34,089 nt of DNA from an uncultured Myxococcales bacterium (GTDB lineage Bacteria; Myxococcota_A; UBA9042), in assembly GCA_903929795.1 (NCBI GenBank), contig CAIYWC010000125.1:1-34089 (forward strand), given 5' to 3'. The notes beneath the pieces were generated by a model that was not told the DNA's origin, did not search any database, and saw only the letters and a program-made list of their open reading frames with translations. The translations under genes were made by a program, and so were the position numbers. Positions 7,488 to 15,715 of this stretch are shown piece by piece (the first letter of the stretch is position 1; each line of letters begins with the position of its first letter).

Positions 7488-9161
7488 CTAGAACTTGACC
7501 TTGACGCCACCGGCGAGCGATGGCCCGAGGCTGTCCCGCCGCCCAGCCAAACCGCCGCCGAGCGCGAGTTGCAGATGCGCGCCGAGGTCGTATTCCACGC
7601 CGAGGCCCAGCCGAATCGCCCGCGGCGCGTCGGCCAGCACGAGCTCCTGGCTGGCATGGGCCGCCAGCCGCCACTTGTCGCCAAAAGGCACAAGCAGCGT
7701 GCCGCGCTTGATGTCCAGCACCAGGTCTTGCGCATCGATGTTCCACACTTGCTCCAGCGAAAGTTCAATACTTGCGACGTGTTCGTCGCCAATGTGCAGG
7801 AGTCCGCGGTAGCCGATGCCGCCGCCGCCGTGAAAGGTGGCCATGTCGAGGTCAGTGGCGATGGCCACGTAGTCGCCGAGGTGGAACTCCAAGCCGGCCC
7901 GGCCGAGGTACAGGCGCAAGGCCTGCGGCGTGATGGCGCCCGTGGTGCTGGCCGCGTCACGCTGTGGTGCGACGCCCCACCAGCCAGCCGCGGAGAGTCG
8001 CGCGATCAAGAAGCCGAAGAAAAAGCGCTCGAGGCTGACTTCGCCCTGATGGAAATAATCGTTTGAACTCCCAAAGTTGGCGTAGCCGTATTGGAAGCCG
8101 AGGCGGTTGCGGTTCTCCTCCGCCGAGAGGATCTGCGGCAGGACTACGCTCACGGGCGTCGGGTTGCGCGCTGACGCGAAGCCGTCGTGGACTACGCCTT
8201 TGTCATCCATGACCGCGATATAATAAGCCATTCCCGGCGCCACGACGTCGCGCGCCGGAATCACGGCACGCCATTCAACGGGTTTGCCGGCATCTCCGCC
8301 GACGGGCAGCATCGGCAGCGAGACGTAGTTACCGGCGCCGCGGGCACGGTAGAAAACAATCGGATTTGAAAAGCGTTTGTTGATCTGCGCGCGAATTTCC
8401 AGCGGCGTATGGTGCGACGCCCGATCAACGGGACCGTGCGCGACGAGCTGCTCGGCGTCGTGCGCCGGCAAGGACTCCAGGCGAATCTCTTGTGGTTCCG
8501 CCGGATTGGCGAACACGCCGCTGCGCCCGCCGGGACCTACCGCCACGAGGTAGTACTGCACGACCGGCGGCGGCGTCTCCAACTCCGGCAGCGTCAGGTC
8601 GGCGCCAAACAGATTATCGCCGCGGGCCGCCAACGGCAGCTCTGTGAATGGCCCAGAGACGCCCAAGCGCCAGTATGCAAACAGTTTTTCTGCGGGACCA
8701 TCCAGGACGCCGTCGAGCCAGATTGGCTTGCCCCACTGTGCCGTCGTCAGCGCGCGGTGGCGCACACGGACCTGCGGCTGGGCGGGCGCGCCCGTGGCAT
8801 TCGGCGTGACCAGGCTCGTCGGCGTGACCGGCAAATGGCCGTGAAACTGCCGCGCTTCGGCGACCCACCGCGGCTCGCAAAATGCGTTGAGTCGAACGCG
8901 ATTCGCTTGATTATCAGGTACGTCCAACGATGCTGTCTGCCCCGAAATGCTCGCCACCGTCGCTTCAAACAACAGCAGACCGCCGTGATCCGCGTCTGAA
9001 CACCAAATCGGCATCCGCGGCGCCCACTGCGTCACGCCTTGGCCGTCCACGACGACACGGCTGCCATCGCGCACCGTCACCCGCGGCGTCGGCAGATCGG
9101 CGAACACTGGGGAAGCCATGGGCCAAGTCATGAGAAATACAAGAAAAATGTGGCGTTGCAT
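7488..9161 (-). CDS. Putative outer-membrane barrel protein with extracytoplasmic N-terminal region
   Basis: 557 residues from the ATG at 9161, chosen because it begins a clear signal peptide (MQRHIFLVFLMTWPMASPVFA, cleavage near residue 20). The longer open frame to 9452 adds only intergenic repeat. Residues ~20-360 look like beta-rich extracytoplasmic domains: LTTAQWGKPIWLDGVLDG, YYLVAVGPGGRSGVF and AYYIAVMDDKGVV resemble Ig-like segments repeated about three times. Residues ~370-557 alternate polar and hydrophobic residues (LGFQYGYANFG, LEFHLGDYVAIATDLDMA, RLGLGVEYDLGAHLQLALG) and end in VKVKF with a terminal Phe, as in outer-membrane barrels assembled by BAM. Specific function is not recognised. 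Confidence 0.8.
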   Translation of the reverse strand: MQRHIFLVFLMTWPMASPVFADLPTPRVTVRDGSRVVVDGQGVTQWAPRMPIWCSDADHGGLLLFEATVASISGQTASLDVPDNQANRVRLNAFCEPRWVAEARQFHGHLPVTPTSLVTPNATGAPAQPQVRVRHRALTTAQWGKPIWLDGVLDGPAEKLFAYWRLGVSGPFTELPLAARGDNLFGADLTLPELETPPPVVQYYLVAVGPGGRSGVFANPAEPQEIRLESLPAHDAEQLVAHGPVDRASHHTPLEIRAQINKRFSNPIVFYRARGAGNYVSLPMLPVGGDAGKPVEWRAVIPARDVVAPGMAYYIAVMDDKGVVHDGFASARNPTPVSVVLPQILSAEENRNRLGFQYGYANFGSSNDYFHQGEVSLERFFFGFLIARLSAAGWWGVAPQRDAASTTGAITPQALRLYLGRAGLEFHLGDYVAIATDLDMATFHGGGGIGYRGLLHIGDEHVASIELSLEQVWNIDAQDLVLDIKRGTLLVPFGDKWRLAAHASQELVLADAPRAIRLGLGVEYDLGAHLQLALGGGLAGRRDSLGPSLAGGVKVKF

Positions 9162-9530
9162 TGCGACGTCCGTCGGGCCGCGTTGCGGCGGCTGGCGACC
9201 GTTTAGCACATTTTGGCGGCGGCCGCGCCTCGCGCCCCCTGACCGTCCGTGTCGAGACGCCGCTTCGCTCCTCGTGTCCGCGCACGGGAACTCTGACCAC
9301 GTTCGGTTGGCGAATTTCCCGCCCACGTCACCATTCTCCGCGGCCTCGGACCGGCAGGCCGTTCGCTGTCGAATCGTGGGAGGCGGGACGACGGCGGCGC
9401 GGCAGCGGAGCGTTGCGACCGACGACAGTAGGAACGGTCCGTCGCCAATCATTTCCGGAGTCCCGCCGCGGCTACGGAGGCGGTGGCGCTCGCACGCACT
9501 CAGCGCACCTCGCCGCCTGTTCGCCGGCCA
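9162..9530. other. Gene-free intergenic region with repeat piece B
   Basis: 369 bases between the barrel-protein start and the DoxX-like gene stop, both minus-strand, so it must contain the barrel gene promoter unless transcription reads through. It holds repeat piece B copy 1 (9311-9415). The remainder is GC-rich with no convincing gene. Confidence 0.55.
9311..9415 (+). repeat. Dispersed repeat piece B, copy 1
   Basis: Aligns without gaps over roughly 80-100 bases to 11079-11183. Shared blocks include TTCCCGCCCAC, GCCTCG, ACCGGCA, GCCGT, CGCTG and GCGGCAG. Both copies keep the same plus-strand reading frame open, giving similar peptides (NFPPTS, AAS, RQAVRCR, VG, GT, ARQ), so a decayed small coding sequence is possible. 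Confidence 0.6.
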
Positions 9531-9896
9531 TCAAAACGGCTTGAGCACCAGCCGTCCGTATGCCAAGAAACCGCAGATCACCGCCACGACGAGCCAATAG
9601 ATTATCTGCCCGTGACTCGCCTCGCCAGAGGCGAGATTCAGCGCACAAAACAGGAACATCTCCGCGGCAATGCACAGCGCCGCGATGGGGACCAGGATCG
9701 CCACAGGCCTGTGAAAGGCCGAAAGGATGAGGCAGATCGCGCACACAAGCTCGAGGACGCTCATGGCCAGCCAGACGCCATGGGGCAGCGCCTTCAAGGA
9801 AACCACGGCCTGCTCGGAGTTGGAAAACTTCCACAATGCACCCATGAGGGTGTGCAGCGACAGCATGATTTGCAGGACCCACAGGGAGATGGTCAT
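9531..9896 (-). CDS. DoxX-like small membrane protein
   Basis: 121 residues with four predicted membrane helices (about 4-24, 41-62, 66-88, 95-113), fitting the DoxX/DUF4267-like four-helix family: ISLWVLQIMLSLHTLMGALWKF at the N-terminus and helix-2 residues SVLELVCAICLIL. Members are linked to redox and sulfur-stress functions in some bacteria, but this one is only assigned by size and topology. It is the last gene of an AraC-VOC-DoxX operon, 18 bases after the VOC stop. Confidence 0.8.
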   Translation of the reverse strand: MTISLWVLQIMLSLHTLMGALWKFSNSEQAVVSLKALPHGVWLAMSVLELVCAICLILSAFHRPVAILVPIAALCIAAEMFLFCALNLASGEASHGQIIYWLVVAVICGFLAYGRLVLKPF

Positions 9897-9914
9897 CGTC
9901 TCGCCTCGAAAAAA

Positions 9915-10337
9915 TCAGTGTTGACGCTGGGTCTGACGCACTTGAATCAGCTTCCAGCCATTGCCAGATGGATCGCGAAAGCCGGCGTCCACGCTGCCAA
10001 AACGCTTCACCGGTTCCTGGGTAAACTCCACGCCGCGGGCGCGGAGCTGCGCGTGAGTCGCGTGGCAGTCGTCCACGACGAGCACCAGCGGCGGCATTGC
10101 TCCCTTGGCTACAAGCTCCAGCGCAGCCTGCGCCGTGGTCGCGTCGAGGACTGGCGGGCCTGGCTTGAACAGGCCAAGCTGGAACGACGGCTGGTCGGGA
10201 TGCTGGACCGTCAGCCAGCGATAGGCGCCGTTACGCACGTCCGTGTGCACGCAAAAGCCGATTTTTTCGACATAAAATGCGAGCGCTTCGTCCTGATCGC
10301 GCACGTACACGCCGACGACCTCGACACCCTGACTCAT
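9915..10337 (-). CDS. VOC (glyoxalase/bleomycin-resistance-like) family protein
   Basis: 140 residues with the paired beta-alpha-beta-beta-beta modules of the vicinal oxygen chelate superfamily: VYVRDQDEALAFYVEKIGF at the N-terminus, FQLGLFKPG mid-protein, then LVLVVDDCHATHAQLRARGVEF and a C-terminal DAGFRDPSGNGWKLIQ. This resembles the subgroup annotated as glyoxalase-superfamily enzymes beside AraC regulators. Substrate unknown. The ATG overlaps the stop of the AraC gene (ATGA), showing translational coupling. Confidence 0.9.
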   Translation of the reverse strand: MSQGVEVVGVYVRDQDEALAFYVEKIGFCVHTDVRNGAYRWLTVQHPDQPSFQLGLFKPGPPVLDATTAQAALELVAKGAMPPLVLVVDDCHATHAQLRARGVEFTQEPVKRFGSVDAGFRDPSGNGWKLIQVRQTQRQH

Positions 10338-10810
10338 GGAACCTCCGTTGCCTCGGGACCCAGCGTACGACGGGTCTTTTGCCGTCGCTTCTCCGAAACT
10401 GCGATTGTGAGATCCGGGCGATCCGCAGCGCGCAAGAAGCAGGCGGGCACTGTCGCCATCTCCGACGGACCAGCCTGCTCCCGCGCCCGGATTGCGCCCG
10501 GACTCGCTCCGGTCACGTCGCGAAAAGTGCGGCCAAACGTGCCGAGGCTGTTCCAGCCCGTCTGGAATGCAATGTCCGTGATGGCCAAATCCGTCTCGCG
10601 CAGCAGCGCCACGGCCCGCTCGATGCGCCGCGTCAGCAGGTACCGGTGCGGCGGGATGCCAAAAGCGTCTTTGAACGACCGCGCGAAGTGCGCCTCGGAC
10701 ACGCCGCTCACGCGCGCCAGCTGCCGGACAGGCCAGTCGTCATGCGACGCCGCATCCATCGTGTCCTTGGCGCGCAGCAGGCGGCGCAGCAGTTCGGGAT
10801 CCTGGTTCAC
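10334..10810 (-). CDS. AraC family transcriptional regulator (DNA-binding domain only)
   Basis: 158 residues. Residues ~10-110 carry the two helix-turn-helix motifs of AraC/XylS proteins: LARVSGVSEAHFARSFKDAFG and ITDIAFQTGWNSLGTFGRTF followed by GASPGAIR. There is no N-terminal effector-binding domain, only a ~45-residue basic C-terminal tail, so it resembles MarA/SoxS-sized members. It heads the minus-strand operon with the VOC and DoxX-like genes and is likely their regulator, a common arrangement for this gene trio. Confidence 0.92.
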   Translation of the reverse strand: MNQDPELLRRLLRAKDTMDAASHDDWPVRQLARVSGVSEAHFARSFKDAFGIPPHRYLLTRRIERAVALLRETDLAITDIAFQTGWNSLGTFGRTFRDVTGASPGAIRAREQAGPSEMATVPACFLRAADRPDLTIAVSEKRRQKTRRTLGPEATEVP

Positions 10811-10921
10811 GTGTCCTCGCTGTTTTTCGCGCGCGCCTTGGGTGCAGCTTGAGCGATGGCACCGGGAGGTGCGCCGTCCAACCTGACAGTTCGCACCATT
10901 CCTGTGGGCGCACTTGGATCT

Positions 10922-11055
10922 GCCGACCGACGTCTGCGTTCAATCGGCCTCGATCGGCGGCGTGCCTCCTTTGGCACGCGCTCGCGGTCCCAGACCCGTC
11001 GCACCCGTTCCGACCGCAAAACCTTGACGTTGGAGGTAGGCCGGCATGTTGAGCA
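10922..11055 (+). repeat. Dispersed repeat piece A, copy 2
   Basis: The first 44 bases (from GCCGACCGACGT through GGCGGCGTGCC) align without gaps to the reverse complement of the 17 kb copy, sharing CCGACCGA, CGATC, GCGGCGTGCC and further on CTCGCGGTCCC and GGCATGTT. It contains a perfect 7-bp hairpin GCGTGCC-TCCTTT-GGCACGC. The equivalent position of the 17 kb copy keeps a hairpin with different loop bases, which hints at selected structure. Confidence 0.6.
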
Positions 11056-11078
11056 GGCTTTCCATGGCAACCGTTGTC

Positions 11079-11183
11079 CGAACTTCCCGCCCACATCCGC
11101 GGCTACCGCAGCCTCGAACCGGCAAGCCGTCCGCTGCCGAACGGTTGGAGTCGGAACGCGGGAAGCGCGGCAGTACGTGGCCG
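11079..11183 (+). repeat. Dispersed repeat piece B, copy 2
   Basis: Gap-free partner of 9311-9415, at an estimated three-quarters identity by eye. It begins CGAACTTCCCGCCCAC and continues through ACCGGCAAGCCGTCCGCTG. It lies 24 bases after A copy 2. Confidence 0.6.
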
Positions 11184-11197
11184 CAACGTCGAGCCAA

Positions 11198-11229
11198 TTG
11201 TGCCCCGTCGGCAGGCCTCGTCAAGTTGC
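11198..11229 (+). repeat. Dispersed repeat piece C, copy 2
   Basis: Partner of 7234-7265, sharing ATTGTGCCCCG and CTCGTCAA with the same spacing to within a base or two. It directly follows B copy 2. Confidence 0.45.
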
Positions 11230-11387
11230 AGAACACCGCCGATTTCAGCACTTCAGCCGGCTCATGCCGCCGCGGGCGCGGTAGGACTGGACTGCGCCGC
11301 GCTGTCGATATCGAGTTGCGCGCAACCGTCGATCCGGGCGCAAAAACCGCCGTCGTCCGCCGCAGCGCATCGCAAGCGCCTCGACGC

Positions 11388-12044
11388 TCACGGTTCTGGC
11401 CGCCGCAGCGCCATCGGACCGCCGTCTGCGAAAAACCGCTGCACCTGCTCGGCTTGCGTGACCAGGTACTGCTTCATCGTGCGGTTGACGAGCCACGCCG
11501 GGAGCCAGCCACCCTGATTTTCGCGGTCCAGGTAGATCAGCTCGCTGGTCTGCCCGCCGTCCAACGTCGTGCACAGCGCCCCGCCCCACCAATCGATGCG
11601 CGCATAGCCCGGCGCAGGCGGCAGGCGGTCAACCGACCGGAAACTGGCGAGCTTGACGCCGGGCGCGAGTTCGCGCGTGACCTCCAGCGCGCACACATCG
11701 CGTTTCGCAATCCCGGGAATGCCCGGCTCGAACCGCTGGTAGACCACGCGCGCGGTCGGACTCAGCTGTTCAACGACGTAACCGTCGACAAATTCGCGCG
11801 TCCATTCATGGTGGTAGTCGAGGATGTGCGTCACGAACCCGGCGAACACAACGTCCGCTGGCGCGGCCACACGCGGCAGGCGCCAGCGAAACAAGTGGTT
11901 CGGATCGTCCGGCAGCGGGCGGCGGCCCACCTGCAAATCCGCGCGGTTGACCATCGGCGCGAACGCCGCCGCGTCGTTCAGCAGCGCGAGATCCCGCGCC
12001 AGCCAAGCCTCCTGGCGTTGGTGCGCCGTGGTGAATGATTCCAT
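11388..12044 (-). CDS. START/SRPBCC-like lipid-binding domain protein
   Basis: 218 residues, soluble, with no signal peptide. The pattern fits the START/SRPBCC helix-grip fold: an N-terminal helix, then VVFAGFVTHILDYHHEWTRE, VVYQRFEPGIPGIAKRDVC and LASFRSVDRLPPAPGYAR as strands, WWGGALCTTLDGGQTSELIYLD, and a long C-terminal helix (WLVNRTMKQYLVTQAEQVQRFF). VYQRFEPGIPGIAKRD resembles the conserved segment (xY...xPxPxxxRD) of START proteins in deltaproteobacteria. Ligand unknown; a hydrophobic molecule is likely by family. GAGG precedes the ATG at 12044. It lies in the same orientation as, and 111 bases downstream of, the thioredoxin-fold gene. Confidence 0.78.
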   Translation of the reverse strand: MESFTTAHQRQEAWLARDLALLNDAAAFAPMVNRADLQVGRRPLPDDPNHLFRWRLPRVAAPADVVFAGFVTHILDYHHEWTREFVDGYVVEQLSPTARVVYQRFEPGIPGIAKRDVCALEVTRELAPGVKLASFRSVDRLPPAPGYARIDWWGGALCTTLDGGQTSELIYLDRENQGGWLPAWLVNRTMKQYLVTQAEQVQRFFADGGPMALRRPEP

Positions 12045-12155
12045 GGAATGCCTCGGCTGGCAGCAAAGGCGCAGCGGTGAAAAAGCAGCGAAAGCGCGTC
12101 TTCCCCGCCTTCGAGTCTGGCGAAGTCGCGCGATGCGTCAAGCCAGCGCGTCGGG

Positions 12156-13184
12156 TCACTTCAGCTTGACGACATGGCGCGCACGGACCTTGAACTCGAC
12201 CTTCGCCGCGCCGCCGGTCCGCCCTGGCGCCACCTGCTCCGGGTGCTCAATCCGCAGCTCGTACGGCAGCTTTTGCTGGAATTGCTGGTCCTGGCCGTCG
12301 ATGCTCAGCCGGTCCAGCTCCCACACGACCAGCTCGCCGCCCTTGGGCGCGCCCGGCAGCGGCCACGCGTCCAGCTCCACGCCGCCGTAGCCCGCCACCG
12401 GAATCGCATAGAACGGCGGCTGGCCGTCGAACTGCAGGTAGTCCGCGCGGACGTGCTCGGTCCAGCGCAGCGCCTTCCAGGCCGTCACTTTGACGGCGTC
12501 GGTCAACGGCAGCGCCGCGTTCGCCGGCAGCAGAAACCAGCGCCGCGGGCCGTCCGTGTTGTGGATGGTCAGCGTCAACTTGCGCGTCGCGCCCGCGCCC
12601 GTCGCCGTCACTTCCAGCACCGGCACGCCTTTGGACTTCAGCGCCTGGGCCTGCGCCTGGTGCGCCACCAGCTGCCGCTCCACGTCGGGCTTGTCGGCGT
12701 AAAACGGCTTCTCCGGCGCCAGACCCTGGAGCAGCCGATCCAGGTTCGCCGCCACGGAATCCTCAGACATCAGGCCAAGATCCGTGCCATAGCAATTGCG
12801 CTGCGCCCGGCCGTCAAAGTCCACGCTCACCAGCGCTGGCAGCTTGGACACGTCGATGCCTTGGAACAGCTGCTGCGCCGGCCCGCGCCATTCGTCCACG
12901 TCGATGTACACAAGTCGGCCATGCTCCAGCACCTTGCGGACCGCGCCCGACGCCTCCGCCAGCTCCTTGATCGCCTTGCACGGCGAGCACCAATCCGCGG
13001 TGAACATCAGCACCACTGGCTCGTGCTTGGCGCGCGCGTCGGACAGCTCCGCGTGCAGCAGATCGCGCAGGCCTTGCGGGCCCTTGCGGTGCAGGTAATG
13101 GGCGTGGCGCGTCTCCTTGTGCGCGGCAAACGCGCTGAGCGACGGCAGGAGCAAGACGACGGTGAGCAGGAGGCGAATCGGCAT
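12156..13184 (-). CDS. Secreted thioredoxin-fold protein
   Basis: 342 residues from the ATG at 13184, which begins a signal peptide (MPIRLLLTVVLLLPSLSAFA, cleavage near 20). The longer open frame lacks one and crosses the divergent promoter. Residues ~35-160 form a thioredoxin domain with VVLMFTADWCSPCKAI (active-site Cys66-x-x-Cys69) and a cis-proline-like SKLPALVSVD. It resembles the DsbD C-terminal/thioredoxin_7 group, probably periplasmic disulfide reduction or thioredoxin-dependent cytochrome maturation. The C-terminal ~170 residues are beta-rich (KLTLTIHNTDGPRRWFLLP, VELDAWPLPGAPKGGELVVW) and unrecognised. It diverges from the cytochrome genes across 146 bases; a link to heme-cysteine reduction is an inference. 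Confidence 0.88.
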   Translation of the reverse strand: MPIRLLLTVVLLLPSLSAFAAHKETRHAHYLHRKGPQGLRDLLHAELSDARAKHEPVVLMFTADWCSPCKAIKELAEASGAVRKVLEHGRLVYIDVDEWRGPAQQLFQGIDVSKLPALVSVDFDGRAQRNCYGTDLGLMSEDSVAANLDRLLQGLAPEKPFYADKPDVERQLVAHQAQAQALKSKGVPVLEVTATGAGATRKLTLTIHNTDGPRRWFLLPANAALPLTDAVKVTAWKALRWTEHVRADYLQFDGQPPFYAIPVAGYGGVELDAWPLPGAPKGGELVVWELDRLSIDGQDQQFQQKLPYELRIEHPEQVAPGRTGGAAKVEFKVRARHVVKLK

Positions 13185-13330
13185 GGGACGCGGATGGTAG
13201 CGCTGAGGCGCGCGCGGCGCTACTGCCCGCCGCCGTGACGAAGGCGTGACGCGCTGCCGCCGGACGGCATTGACCCGGAACCGCGGCGTCGCAAGACTCC
13301 CCGCTGGGCTTTCGCCTTGGTTGGTTTGCC

Positions 13331-15715
13331 ATGCTTGGCCACGTATCTCGCCAGTCTCGCGGGATTTTTCTTTGCGCCGCCTTCGCCGCGGCCTGCGGAT
13401 CCGGCACCGCTTCACCGCCCGCCGCGCCCGACACCCACGGCCCCGTCGCGACGGGAATTTCCGGCAAGCTGGGCGATCCGCTGCCGACAGCAAGTGCCGA
13501 CCAGCTCGCCACTTTTACCCGCGGCAAGACCGTCGCGCTCCACCGCTACAGCCGCGCGGAAGGCCTTGGCCCCGCGTTCAACGTGACATTTTGCAGCGCG
13601 TGCCATGAAAAGCCGGTGCCTGGCGGCAGCTCTGGCCTCTACCGCAACTTTTTCCTCGCCGCGCACAAGGGCGACGACGGCGCGTACGTCATCGCCTCCT
13701 CGCTCGGCAAGGCCGGCGGCGTCGTGCGGCTCTACGATTACGCCACCGGCACCGTCGCGCGACCGCCGCTGGATCCGACCATCAACATCGTCACGCAGCG
13801 CAATGCGATCGCGTTTTTTGGCGCGGGCTTGCTGGCGGAAATCAAGGATGCCGAGATCCTCTCGCGCGCCGATCCCGACGACGCCGACCACGACGGCATC
13901 TCCGGTCGCGCCAACTATGACCGCGGCTACGTCGGCCGGTTTGGCCGCAAGTCGCAGACTGTCAGCATCGAGGCGTTCATCCGCGGGCCGCTGTTCAACC
14001 ACCTGGGCGTGACCAGCGATCCGCTGACGGAGGACCAGCGCGCCAAGCTGCCGGTGGATTCCTCGCAGGCCGCCAAGCAGACCGCGGCGCTGGTGCGGCG
14101 CGTGCTGGGCGGGCTGGCTTCGTTCGCGCAGGCGGCGGCGCCGGACACGCCGACGACCGACGAAGACGGCGTGCCGGATCCGGAGATGACCGGCGACCAG
14201 CTCTTTGACCTCGTGAGCTTTGTGATGCTGACGGCCGCACCGCAGCTCGAGCCGGAGACGCCGCAGATCGCGCGCGGGCGCCGGCTTTTTGACGCCGCGC
14301 GCTGCGGTGCATGCCACACGCCGCGCGTGACCGGGCCGCGCGGGCCGCTGCCGATTTACTCGGACCTGCTGGTGCATGACATGGGCGCGGACCTGGCCGA
14401 CGGCATCGAGCAAGGCCTGGCGACGGGCACGGAATTTCGCACGCAGCCGCTGTGGGGCATCGTCGCGGACGGGCCGTTCCTGCACGACGGCCGCGCGACA
14501 TCGCTGCGCGAAGCCATCCTGCTGCACGCCGGCGAGGGCCAGGCGGCCCGCGACGCGGCGGCGAGCTGGAGTGAAGCGCAGTGGGCGGATTTGCTGGAGT
14601 TTCTCGCCTCGCTGGGCGGTCGCGATCAGGCTTCGGCCGGGCTCTTGCCGCCCCAGGCGCCGCTGTTGGCGACCGGTGCCTACGGCGGGCCGATGGGCGA
14701 TTTGTCGGCAGACGAGGCCGCGCTTTTTGCTGCCGGCCGCGCGCTTTTTGACCGCGATTTCGGCAACGCGGACGGCGTCGGTGCGCCGCGCCTGAACGGC
14801 GATTCGTGCCGCGCGTGCCATTTCGACCCCGTGATTGGCGGCGCCGGCCCGCGCGACGTCAACGTGATGCGCAACGGCCTTGTCTCGCCGGATGGCCAGT
14901 TCCTGCCGCCGACGATTGGCACCATTCTGCACCGGACGACGCGGCTGCGCGGCACGCTGAACGCGCCGCAGGCCGAGGCGGTGATTTTTGAGATGCGCCA
15001 GACGCCGCCGCTTTTTGGCCTGGGGCTGATCGACGCGATTGACCCGAATGTGCTGATTCAGGCTGCGGATCCGGACGACCTGAACGGCGACGGCATCCGC
15101 GGCCGCGTGTCCTGGACCAACGGCAACCGCGTGGGCCGGTTCGGCTGGAAAGCACAGGTGCCTTCGCTGGGCGAGTTCATCCGCGACGCGCTGTCCAACG
15201 AGCTGGGCCTGACCGTGCCGTTCGACCCGACGCAGACTTTTGGCCAGCTGCAGGACGACGACGCGGTGCCGGATCCGGAGACGAGCCTCGGGCAGATCGC
15301 GCAACTGCAATTTTTTGTTCAGCAATTGGCGCCGCCGCCGCGGACGTTGACCGACGCGGCGCTGGAGGCGGCGGGCGAGCAGCTGTTTGCGCCGACGGGC
15401 TGCGCGGCTTGCCACACGCCCGTGCTGACGGGCGCGCGCGGGCCGGCGGCGCTGTATTCCGACCTGCTGCTGCACACGATTTTGCCGGCGACGATGCGCG
15501 GAATCGAGGACGCGGGCGCGGGCGAGCGCGACTTCCGCACGACGCCGCTGTGGGGCCTGGCGAAGACTGGGCCGTATTGGCACACGGGCGAGGCGGACAC
15601 GATCGAGCAGGCGATTGCGCTGCACGACGGCGAAGCGGTGCCGTCCCGCCAGCAGTTTCAGCAGTTGACGGGGAACCAGCGCGCCGCGCTGCTGGCTTTC
15701 CTGGGGAGCCTGTGA
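13331..15715 (+). CDS. Four-heme lipoprotein: tandem di-heme oxidoreductase (DHOR) modules
   Basis: 794 residues. The lipobox FAAAC places the lipid Cys at 22, so the protein is secreted and membrane-anchored. Four CxxCH heme sites are present: CSACH (88-92), CGACH (325-329), CRACH (493-497) and CAACH (691-695). The protein is two copies of a DHOR module. Each has an early CxxCH, a RFGxK-type segment (GRFGRKSQTVSIEAFIR and GRFGWKAQVPSLGEFIR), a DPDDxxxDGIxGR segment, VPDPE, and a late CHTPxxTGxRGP...YSDLLxH...PLWG. DHOR proteins are MauG/CcpA-related putative peroxidases and usually have one module with two hemes. This is a fused duplication. The stop overlaps the next gene by one base. No strong Shine-Dalgarno is visible; the start is chosen for the signal sequence. 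Confidence 0.92.
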   Translation: MLGHVSRQSRGIFLCAAFAAACGSGTASPPAAPDTHGPVATGISGKLGDPLPTASADQLATFTRGKTVALHRYSRAEGLGPAFNVTFCSACHEKPVPGGSSGLYRNFFLAAHKGDDGAYVIASSLGKAGGVVRLYDYATGTVARPPLDPTINIVTQRNAIAFFGAGLLAEIKDAEILSRADPDDADHDGISGRANYDRGYVGRFGRKSQTVSIEAFIRGPLFNHLGVTSDPLTEDQRAKLPVDSSQAAKQTAALVRRVLGGLASFAQAAAPDTPTTDEDGVPDPEMTGDQLFDLVSFVMLTAAPQLEPETPQIARGRRLFDAARCGACHTPRVTGPRGPLPIYSDLLVHDMGADLADGIEQGLATGTEFRTQPLWGIVADGPFLHDGRATSLREAILLHAGEGQAARDAAASWSEAQWADLLEFLASLGGRDQASAGLLPPQAPLLATGAYGGPMGDLSADEAALFAAGRALFDRDFGNADGVGAPRLNGDSCRACHFDPVIGGAGPRDVNVMRNGLVSPDGQFLPPTIGTILHRTTRLRGTLNAPQAEAVIFEMRQTPPLFGLGLIDAIDPNVLIQAADPDDLNGDGIRGRVSWTNGNRVGRFGWKAQVPSLGEFIRDALSNELGLTVPFDPTQTFGQLQDDDAVPDPETSLGQIAQLQFFVQQLAPPPRTLTDAALEAAGEQLFAPTGCAACHTPVLTGARGPAALYSDLLLHTILPATMRGIEDAGAGERDFRTTPLWGLAKTGPYWHTGEADTIEQAIALHDGEAVPSRQQFQQLTGNQRAALLAFLGSL

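Larger units (their letters stand above)
10811..11387. other. Long intergenic region built from dispersed repeat pieces A, B and C
   Basis: 577 bases between two minus-strand genes. It contains A copy 2 (10922-11055), B copy 2 (11079-11183) and C copy 2 (11198-11229) in succession, all in the same orientation. A short match to the start of the 7116 lipoprotein gene follows at 11244-11268; read on the minus strand it gives MSRLKC then a stop. The final ~120 bases show nothing clear. The AraC operon promoter must lie near the low-coordinate end. Confidence 0.6.

Noticed and set aside
13412..15625. 737-codon minus-strand open frame
   Set aside because: Shadow of the DHOR gene; GC-rich codon bias opens the antisense frame. 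The plus frame has four CxxCH sites and a lipobox.
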